Source: Actinoplanes auranticolor
Lineage (GTDB): Bacteria; Actinomycetota; Actinomycetes; Mycobacteriales; Micromonosporaceae
NCBI RefSeq assembly: GCF_018332655.1
Contig: NZ_BOQL01000084.1
Span: 1 to 64,000 of the forward strand
Length of the DNA stretch: 64,000 nt
Direction of reading: 5' to 3'
The notes beneath the pieces were generated by a model. It was not told the DNA's origin and did no database searches. It saw only the letters and a list, made by a program, of their open reading frames with translations. Below are positions 58,783 to 64,000 of the stretch, piece by piece. Numbering within the stretch: position 1 is the stretch's first letter; the number at the start of each line of letters is the position of its first letter. The position numbers were made by a program, and so were the translations under genes.

Positions 58783-58794
58783 TCATGGGCCGGA

Positions 58795-59475
58795 TCAGCC
58801 GGCGCCCTGCTTCGCGGCCTTGGTGACGTGGACGCCGGCGCCGAAGTCGACCATCTGCTCGTGGCTCAGCCCGAGGTCCGCCCAGAACTGGATCTGCAGG
58901 TAGACGCCCGACGGCTGCTCGACCCACAGGGTCCGGCCGCTGTCGTTGTCGAGGCTCTGGGCGAGCACGCCGTCCCGGTCGCCGACCTCGACCTCGGTGC
59001 CGGCCGGCGGGCCGCCCTGGTCCCGGCTCTGCAGCATGACGGCGATCTTGCCTTCGAAGCTGTTCGGGTCGTAGAGCGGATCCGACGACGGGTCGACGCC
59101 CGGCTTGTTCCTGATCCGGCTGGGCGCCAGGACGATGCTGCCCGGGTCGTCCGCCTGCACGAACCAGCCGTCCGGAATCTTGTCGAGGACAAAACCCTTG
59201 GGCTGCTTGCCCTTGTAGGACACGAGCTGGGTCGTCGAGACCGCGGTGCCGCGGTCCGTCGCGGCGGGTCCGGGCGCCCCGGCGCCGAGGCCGGTCGCGA
59301 AGACGAAAGCGGCGACGACGGCGGCCGCGGCGAAGGCGGAACCCCCGAGCGTCTGAGCGGTACGGCGGCGGCGCAGCGCCCGCCGGCCCCGCGCCAGGTC
59401 GGCGTCCGCGTCGGCCGCGGTGGGGGCGACGGCCGGCCCGGCGATCGAGGCGAGCTGATCACGCAGGTCCATCAC
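58795..59475 (-). CDS. Membrane protein, probable anti-sigma-like partner of SigE-type factor
   Basis: A 226-residue single-span protein: cytoplasmic N-terminus with a basic RGRRALRRRRTAQTL, a membrane helix (AFAAAAVVAAFVFATGLG), and an extracytoplasmic domain with PKGFVLDKIPDGWFVQADD and GTEVEVGDRDGVLAQ. It is translationally coupled to a SigE-family sigma gene by a GTGA overlap, the usual arrangement for a membrane partner. The canonical zinc-binding anti-sigma motif is absent, so control of the sigma factor is inferred only from position. Confidence 0.7.
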   Translation of the reverse strand: MMDLRDQLASIAGPAVAPTAADADADLARGRRALRRRRTAQTLGGSAFAAAAVVAAFVFATGLGAGAPGPAATDRGTAVSTTQLVSYKGKQPKGFVLDKIPDGWFVQADDPGSIVLAPSRIRNKPGVDPSSDPLYDPNSFEGKIAVMLQSRDQGGPPAGTEVEVGDRDGVLAQSLDNDSGRTLWVEQPSGVYLQIQFWADLGLSHEQMVDFGAGVHVTKAAKQGAG

Positions 59476-60017
59476 GAGGTCACTCCTTGACGAAGAAAAG
59501 TGCGGCTCTGCTCACTGGGCCGCGCCTGCAGAGCGGCACGCAGCCGGTCCAACGCGCGGGCGGTCTGGCTCTTGACGGTCCCCTGCGAGCACCCGAGCGC
59601 ATCGGCGGTCTCGGCGACGTCCAGGTCGTAGAAGTAGCGGAACACAACGGCGGCCCGCATCCGCGGCGGAAGCTCACGCAACGCCGTACGCAGCCGATCG
59701 TCGAGCTCACCGGGCGGCTCGGACCCACCCGGATGCGGCCGGTCGGGCAACTCGGCGGTGGGCCGCTCCCGCCGCCACCACAACCGGCGCCGCTCATCGG
59801 TGAGGGCATTGACCAGTACCCGGCGTACGTAGCCGTCGGGGCTGTGCGCGCGCTGGAAAGCGGGCCAGGCGAGGTACAGCTTGGTCAGGGTGGACTGCAC
59901 CAGATCCTCCGCGAGATGCGCATTGCCCGCGGTCAGCAGGGTGGCCGTCCGCACCAGAGCGGCCCGCCGAGCCAGCACGAACTCATGGAACTGCGCATCT
60001 CGCTCGCTACCACTCAC
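59472..60017 (-). CDS. SigE-family ECF RNA polymerase sigma factor
   Basis: A 181-residue sigma factor. Sigma2 is in RRAALVRTATLLTAGNAHLAEDLVQSTLTKLYLAWPAF, with the DNA-melting segment SPDGYVRRVLVNALTDERRR; sigma4 has PPRMRAAVVFRYFYDLDVAETADALGCSQGTVKSQTARAL. It belongs to the SigE-like subgroup common in actinobacteria. The co-translated membrane protein downstream may regulate it. ATG 60017 matches the family start. Confidence 0.92.
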   Translation of the reverse strand: MSGSERDAQFHEFVLARRAALVRTATLLTAGNAHLAEDLVQSTLTKLYLAWPAFQRAHSPDGYVRRVLVNALTDERRRLWWRRERPTAELPDRPHPGGSEPPGELDDRLRTALRELPPRMRAAVVFRYFYDLDVAETADALGCSQGTVKSQTARALDRLRAALQARPSEQSRTFLRQGVTS

Positions 60018-60177
60018 GAGCTCTCCTCGTATCTCACAGCCCCCAGACGGATACGGGGCCGCAAGGGTTGCACGGGAGGTCGAGGAGTGCCGTGGGAGGC
60101 CAGGACCGGTTTGGGGGGCGTCCGGGACGTCGTGCTAGAGTCGTCGTCTAGCAGGTCCGGGTGCAGGAAAGGCTTGG

Positions 60178-60350
60178 ACCAGCGGAAACGCAACCGCGAC
60201 TCACTGGACGGTTCTTCACGTCCGGTCGGGGAAGTGGTGAGGTAAGCGCCCGTAGCTCAATGGATAGAGCATCTGACTACGGATCAGAAGGTTAGGGGTT
60301 CGAGTCCCTTCGGGCGCACCAGACTTGTAAGGCCGTCACCAGCGGAAACG
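60178..60350. repeat. 13-base direct repeat flanking tRNA-Arg
   Basis: ACCAGCGGAAACG occurs at 60178-60190 and again at 60338-60350, on either side of the tRNA-Arg gene and 160 bases apart. Such short repeats beside a tRNA can be remnants of integration or simple chance. No wider homology is visible. Confidence 0.4.
60246..60321 (+). tRNA. tRNA-Arg (anticodon ACG)
   Basis: The acceptor stem GCGCCCG/CGGGCGC, anticodon loop CTACGGA (ACG, read as inosine at position 34) and T-arm GGGTTCGAGTCCC are intact, and CCA is encoded at 60319-60321. Mature length 73 bases plus CCA. A TAGAGT box at 60136-60141 may be its promoter. It is a candidate attachment site because genes to the right look accessory. 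Confidence 0.95.
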
Positions 60351-60680
60351 TGGGTGGCGGCTTTCTTCTTTCCCATTTTCGGGGGCCCATTTCCCGGCGT
60401 TTGGGAGCGTGGTGCTCCGATGGTGCTCCGCCGTTCCGTGACCAGTGCTTTTGCGTCCGCTACTGCTCTTTGCGGACGACTTGACCGTCGTGAAGAGTGG
60501 AGCGACTGTTCGTGCACCCGGCCGCCTGGCGGCCGGCACCGTGGCGATTGGGTTCGCGAGCCGGACCCCGCTGCGGCAGCGTCGCCGGACCTTCCGTTGG
60601 CGGGGAGGCCCGGCGCGTGGCGCTTCTCGATAGCTCCCGGCTTCTCATATGTGTGCAGGTGGGATCCCCGATGGAAGCTG
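60322..60680. other. Region right of tRNA-Arg with no supported gene
   Basis: 359 bases. Several open frames exist on both strands but have random-like composition, no ribosome site and no recognisable domain; the longest on the minus strand merely runs through the tRNA. A short direct repeat, TGGTGCTCCG twice in a row near 60410-60430, is present. I looked for an integrase and for a second copy of the tRNA 3' end and saw neither. Confidence 0.45.
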
Positions 60681-62006
60681 CTACGCGACGCCGACGCGGG
60701 TGGCGAAGTCGCGGATACCCGTGAGGCTGTGGCCGGTTGGGGCTTCCAACAGGTCGTGGGTGAGTTGCTGAGCCCAGGGCCGGTAACGGACCTCTTCGGG
60801 AACGTCGCGTTCGGCGGCGAGCAGCGCCTCAAATGCTGACTCTGGCCGTCCGCGGCCGTGTAGGGCGAGGGCGGTGTCCTCCCAGTAGCGGGCGCGGCGT
60901 TCGGCGTCGGTGATGGTGCGGGGATCGACCTTGCGGGCGAAGTCCACTGCGGCGCCGTAGTCGCCGAGCTTACGGGCGATGCTGATGCGGTAGACCGCGA
61001 TCTCGGTGCTGTTGAATCGGCCGGAAGTTCCGGCGTGCCGTGCCGACTGCTCGGCTTCGGCCAGCAGTGTCCAGGCGGTGTCGCGGTCGTCGCGGATCGC
61101 CGCGGTGTAGGAGGCGACGGCGAGTAGCTGCCCGTACATTGCGGCGAACGCGGCGTCGGGCGCCGGGGTCGCGACGCGCAGCTGCTCGGCGGCGCTGAGC
61201 ACGAGCTTCTGGGCGCTGTCGCGGTGATTGATGCGGCGCAGCACCGTGGCGGCCTGGCGCTGGCTCTCCGCCATGATCAGCGGGTCGTTGCCGGCGGCGG
61301 CGGCCTGCACGGCCCGATCGGCGGTGGCGCAGGCCATGCCGTTGTCGTGCAGCTTGATGAGCAACTGGGCGGTGACGCCGTACGCCTCGGCGAGCCGTTC
61401 GGAGGCGCCGGCGGTCTCGTCGGCGGCGGCCGCCGCGCGGCTGGACACCGCCTGGGCGAGCAGCTTCGGCAGGCGGCGAGCGAGCCGGGTGTAGCGGGCG
61501 GCCCGGTAGTCGGCGCGGGCCGCGGCGAGCTGCGCGGCGAGCTGGTGGGCCGGCAGCGGTTCAGCCGTGAGCCGGCCGAACAACACGTCCTCGATGGTGC
61601 TGGCGGTGGGCGCGGCCGCGGCGGGTGTCGCCTGCATTGCGGCGGACACGCCGACGGCGGCCGTACCTGCAAGGAAATTGCGTCGGTGCACGCTGTCGCC
61701 CCCTCCGTCTGCCCTTCCGGCCAGGTTAGACCCGTCAGCGTCTCCGGCCGCGGTAGCCAGGCCGAACAGATGCACAGGTACGTCGTACAGGTCCGCCAAC
61801 TGGCGCAGTTCGTCGACGTCGCGGATGCGCCGGCGCCGACTCTCCAAGCGGGACAAGGTCGACGCCGAGTAGCCGCCGGCCGCGCCGAGCTGCTCGAGCG
61901 TCAGGCCGGCTGCCAGCCGGGAGAACCGCAGAATTGTGGCGTAGTCGCCGGCCCGTACCGCCTGCTGGACCGCCGGGTTCGCCGTCCACTGCTGAGGTGC
62001 GCTCAC
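60681..62006 (-). CDS. XRE-family regulator with long TPR-like sensory domain
   Basis: A 441-residue protein. The N-terminal helix-turn-helix has GLTLEQLGAAGGYSASTLSRLES, then a short linker with a sequence like a Tat-type helix (HRRNFLAGTAAVGVSAAM) and a long all-helical, TPR-like region with repeated Ala-rich helices. Regulators of this shape are common next to accessory genes and mobile segments in actinomycetes. GTG 62006 has GGAG six bases upstream. It is divergent from an acyltransferase gene with a perfect palindrome between them. Confidence 0.88.
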   Translation of the reverse strand: MSAPQQWTANPAVQQAVRAGDYATILRFSRLAAGLTLEQLGAAGGYSASTLSRLESRRRRIRDVDELRQLADLYDVPVHLFGLATAAGDADGSNLAGRADGGGDSVHRRNFLAGTAAVGVSAAMQATPAAAAPTASTIEDVLFGRLTAEPLPAHQLAAQLAAARADYRAARYTRLARRLPKLLAQAVSSRAAAAADETAGASERLAEAYGVTAQLLIKLHDNGMACATADRAVQAAAAGNDPLIMAESQRQAATVLRRINHRDSAQKLVLSAAEQLRVATPAPDAAFAAMYGQLLAVASYTAAIRDDRDTAWTLLAEAEQSARHAGTSGRFNSTEIAVYRISIARKLGDYGAAVDFARKVDPRTITDAERRARYWEDTALALHGRGRPESAFEALLAAERDVPEEVRYRPWAQQLTHDLLEAPTGHSLTGIRDFATRVGVA

Positions 62007-62063
62007 GGGATGCTCCGTTCACCAGCACGGGTCTTTGAGAGTGACCCGCCGGTTGCAGATCAC

Positions 62064-62076
62064 GCAAGCCGCTTGC
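62064..62076. promoter_or_regulatory. Candidate operator GCAAGC-C-GCTTGC
   Basis: A perfect 6+1+6 inverted repeat in the 172-base divergent region between the XRE regulator (start 62006) and the acyltransferase (start 62179). A longer pairing TTGC...GCAA overlaps it. It is the natural candidate for autoregulation by the XRE protein. Confidence 0.45.
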
Positions 62077-62178
62077 ACAGAAAGTGACGTGCCTTCTTTG
62101 CGGCGGTGCCGGGCGGTGGACTCGATACACAGCCCGCCCCACCATCCCCGGCGGTGGGCACAGTCCCGAGGGAGCCTC

Positions 62179-62964
62179 ATGTTGCACCCGACGACAACCA
62201 CCGAGCGGATCACCGCGGCGCAGCTGGTCCAGGCTGGACTGCTCGAGATCGGCGCCGGCTGCCGCCTGCACCCCACCGCCGTGTTCCTGCCCGCCGACCT
62301 GCAGGGCACCCTGCGTCCGATCGTGCTGGCCGAGCAGGTCACCGTCGGCGCCTATGCCGTGCTGCACGGCGGGCTGCGCGTCGGCGCCCACACCCACATC
62401 GGCCACCGGGTGATCCTCGGCGAGCCGGAGTACGGCTACGCCGTTCGCGAGGTGCACCCCGGTGTGGGTGCCACCACGACCGTCGGCGCCGGCGTCGTGA
62501 TCCGTGCCGGCGCGATCGTCTACGCGGACACGACGATCGGCGACGACATAACGATCGGGCACCACACCCTGCTGCGCACCGGTGTCAGCGTCGGCGCCGG
62601 CACGCAGCTGGCCGCGAACCTCACCGTCGAGCGCGGTACCCGCATCGGATCCGGGGTGCGATGCTCGCCCGGCTCGCACCTGACCGCCGACACCATCGTC
62701 GGCGACCGCGCCTTCATCGGCGCCGGCGTCCGCACGATCAACGACAAGCAGCTGATCTGGCGCGACCCCGGCAACGAACTGCCGCTGACCCCGCCGATCT
62801 TCCGTGAGGGTTGCAAGGTCGGCACTGGCGCGGTCGTGCTGGCCGGCGTCACCATTGGTGCAGGCGCCTTGGTCGGCGCGGGCTCGGTAGTCACCCGCGA
62901 TGTCGCCGACGACGCGATCGTCTACGGGGTGCCCGCCGCGGTGCACGGGCAGGTGACCCGGTGA
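62179..62964 (+). CDS. Hexapeptide-repeat acyltransferase
   Basis: A 261-residue left-handed beta-helix protein. Many imperfect hexapeptides are seen, such as VTVGAYAVLHGGLRVGAHTH, VGATTTVGAGVVIRAGAIVY and the closing GAVVLAGVTIGAGALVGAGS. It is of the LpxA/NeuD-type shape and should transfer an acetyl or acyl group from CoA or ACP to a sugar or amino sugar. ATG 62179 has GGGAG upstream. It is coupled to the next gene by a GTGA overlap. Confidence 0.9.
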   Translation: MLHPTTTTERITAAQLVQAGLLEIGAGCRLHPTAVFLPADLQGTLRPIVLAEQVTVGAYAVLHGGLRVGAHTHIGHRVILGEPEYGYAVREVHPGVGATTTVGAGVVIRAGAIVYADTTIGDDITIGHHTLLRTGVSVGAGTQLAANLTVERGTRIGSGVRCSPGSHLTADTIVGDRAFIGAGVRTINDKQLIWRDPGNELPLTPPIFREGCKVGTGAVVLAGVTIGAGALVGAGSVVTRDVADDAIVYGVPAAVHGQVTR

Positions 62965-64000
62965 ACGCGCTAACCTGGCTGGAGCCGCTGCGCAGCAGCG
63001 TGGCCGAGCTCGACCCGGCCGACTGGGCGGCACTGGAGCACTTTGACCACGACCTGCAGGTGCTGTGCCCGGCCGCGCCACAGGCGAACGACGCCGGCTG
63101 GTCGCGGTGGCTGCTCGAGCTGCGCCGCGAGCTCGCCGCCCGCGGGCACCGCGCGCCGCCCGGTCCCGCGGGCCCGGTATGGCAGACCCTCGCTCAGTTC
63201 CTCGCCGGCACTCGTGACCTCGACCTGCGCGACTGCACCGGGCTCGGCCACGGCGCCATGGTGCTCACCCACGCCACCGCTGGCACCGCCCGGGCCTGGA
63301 CCCGGCGCCTGCACGCCGGCGACCTGGTCGGTATCGCCGCCAGCGAGCGCCGCGGTGGCTCCCGTATCCGGGAGATCACCACCCAGGCCCGGCTCGGCCG
63401 CGGCGGGCATTGGCGGCTGACCGGCGAGAAGTGCTGGGTGTCGCGGCTGACCGAGGCCGCCGCGTTCGTCGTGTTCGTGCGCGACCCCGACGGACGCATC
63501 AGTGCCGTGCTCGTCGACGCCGAGCATGCCGGCGTCGAGCGGGAGGTGATCGAGCCGTTCGGGCTCGGCGGCTGGGGCTGGGGCGTGCTGCGCCTGCACG
63601 ACGTGCCCATCGACCCGGCCACTGCGCTGCTCGGCAACCCCGGCTCCGGGCTGGAGATTTTCCACGAGCACTTTGCCGGGTTCCGGCCGCTGGTCACCGC
63701 GACGGCGCTGGGCACCGCTGCCGGCGTGCATGGCCTGGTCGCCGACGAGCTGGCCGCCCGCCGCGATGTCGGCATCCTGCCGCGCATCCGCGACAACGCA
63801 CTGATCACCCTGGGACGCGCCCACGCCGCGATCACCGCGAACCTGCTCGCCGCGCTGACCGCCAGCCGGCTGGCCGCGGCTGGTCACCCGGACGCCGGCC
63901 TGCTCGCCCGGCTCGGCAAAGCCGCCGGCATCGACACCGCCGTGCAAGCGGTGGCCGACCTGGCCCCGCTGATCGGCGCGAGCGGCTTCAAGCGCAGCCA
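62961..64000 (+). CDS. Acyl-CoA dehydrogenase-family protein (3' end beyond window)
   Basis: At least 346 residues. GTG 62961 overlaps the TGA of the acyltransferase gene. The sequence follows acyl-CoA dehydrogenase order: LVGIAASERRGGSRIREITT (middle domain start), RLTGEKCWVSRLTEAAAFVV, FGLGGWGWGVLRLHDVPI, and FAGFRPLVTATALGTAAGV, then the C-terminal helical bundle that leaves the window. The catalytic Glu region is not reached or not obvious. Coupling to a hexapeptide acyltransferase suggests a specialised pathway rather than fatty-acid oxidation. Confidence 0.85.
   Translation, partial: MNALTWLEPLRSSVAELDPADWAALEHFDHDLQVLCPAAPQANDAGWSRWLLELRRELAARGHRAPPGPAGPVWQTLAQFLAGTRDLDLRDCTGLGHGAMVLTHATAGTARAWTRRLHAGDLVGIAASERRGGSRIREITTQARLGRGGHWRLTGEKCWVSRLTEAAAFVVFVRDPDGRISAVLVDAEHAGVEREVIEPFGLGGWGWGVLRLHDVPIDPATALLGNPGSGLEIFHEHFAGFRPLVTATALGTAAGVHGLVADELAARRDVGILPRIRDNALITLGRAHAAITANLLAALTASRLAAAGHPDAGLLARLGKAAGIDTAVQAVADLAPLIGASGFKRS

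Noticed and set aside
60246-60350. attL/attR pair at tRNA-Arg
   Set aside because: Only one copy of the tRNA 3' end is present in the window; the 13-base repeat does not include it.
60284-60832. Minus-strand frame overlapping tRNA-Arg as an integrase remnant
   Set aside because: No tyrosine or serine recombinase motif is visible; the terminal residues are simply a translation of the tRNA.

Overview
The window reads as chromosomal DNA of a very GC-rich actinobacterium. The gene repertoire suggests Micromonosporaceae, for example Actinoplanes-like; this is an inference from gene content and style, not a database result. Supporting features are many GTG starts, many leaderless starts with a TAnnnT hexamer about 7 bases upstream, an EccB-type secretion protein, ECF sigma factors of the YCII-linked and SigE types, SoxR regulators, an IdeR/DmdR-type iron box, and Tat-exported enzymes. 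No insertion sequence, rRNA, CRISPR array or complete prophage is visible.

Layout. 1-4561: end of a DUF485 gene, a flavin reductase-like gene, tryptophanyl-tRNA synthetase preceded by a Trp-codon leader peptide and attenuator, and an ABC exporter pair. 4651-11444: a secreted double-psi barrel protein, a sodium/solute symporter with its small membrane partner, a DUF4173 membrane protein and an OmpR-type two-component pair. 11569-11649 is a cluster of DnaA-box-like repeats outside any oriC context. 11669-13667: a LytT/LytS-type two-component pair. 13713-21627: an envelope-flavoured region with an undecaprenyl-phosphate sugar transferase, a Fpg/Nei glycosylase, a GT4 glycosyltransferase, an exported arylsulfotransferase-like protein, and a tightly overlapping three-gene operon (cytidylyltransferase-like, glycerol-1-phosphate dehydrogenase-like, CDP-alcohol phosphatidyltransferase) that looks like a complete small phospholipid or phosphodiester pathway.

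21680-31555: housekeeping and membrane genes (Nudix, aminotransferase, CorA, orphan EccB, peptidyl-prolyl isomerase, rhomboid protease, PASTA-like protein, PH-domain protein, thiolase). 31552-33615: a split transketolase divergent from a SoxR-like regulator. 33599-39229: DinB-type protein, AraC remnant, Tat-exported haem peroxidase, tRNA-Ser(UGA), quinone oxidoreductase, a decayed tandem repeat and a secreted protein. 39305-41880: a second SoxR with a textbook 19-bp-spacer promoter driving an FMN reductase, a monooxygenase-like protein and a PARG-like macrodomain protein. 41849-49801: LipB, small proteins, ECF sigma factor with YCII partner, NlpC/P60 hydrolase, a frameshifted pilin-like pseudogene, a GAF histidine kinase, a PEBP protein and a methyltransferase.

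50067-60017: a large polytopic membrane protein, an FhuF-like Fe-S protein under an iron box, an XRE regulator fused to peptide deformylase, a flavohaemoglobin-like protein, a CPBP protease, an Ala/Lys/Pro-rich protein, tRNA-Ser(GCU) and a SigE-family sigma factor with a membrane partner. tRNA-Arg(ACG) at 60246 may mark the border of an accessory segment that runs off the window (XRE-TPR regulator, hexapeptide acyltransferase, acyl-CoA dehydrogenase).

The most interesting items for follow-up are the trpS attenuator, the three-gene lipid operon, the two SoxR-centred modules, the regulator-deformylase fusion and the DnaA-box cluster. Functional statements come from motif recognition by eye; no searches were run.
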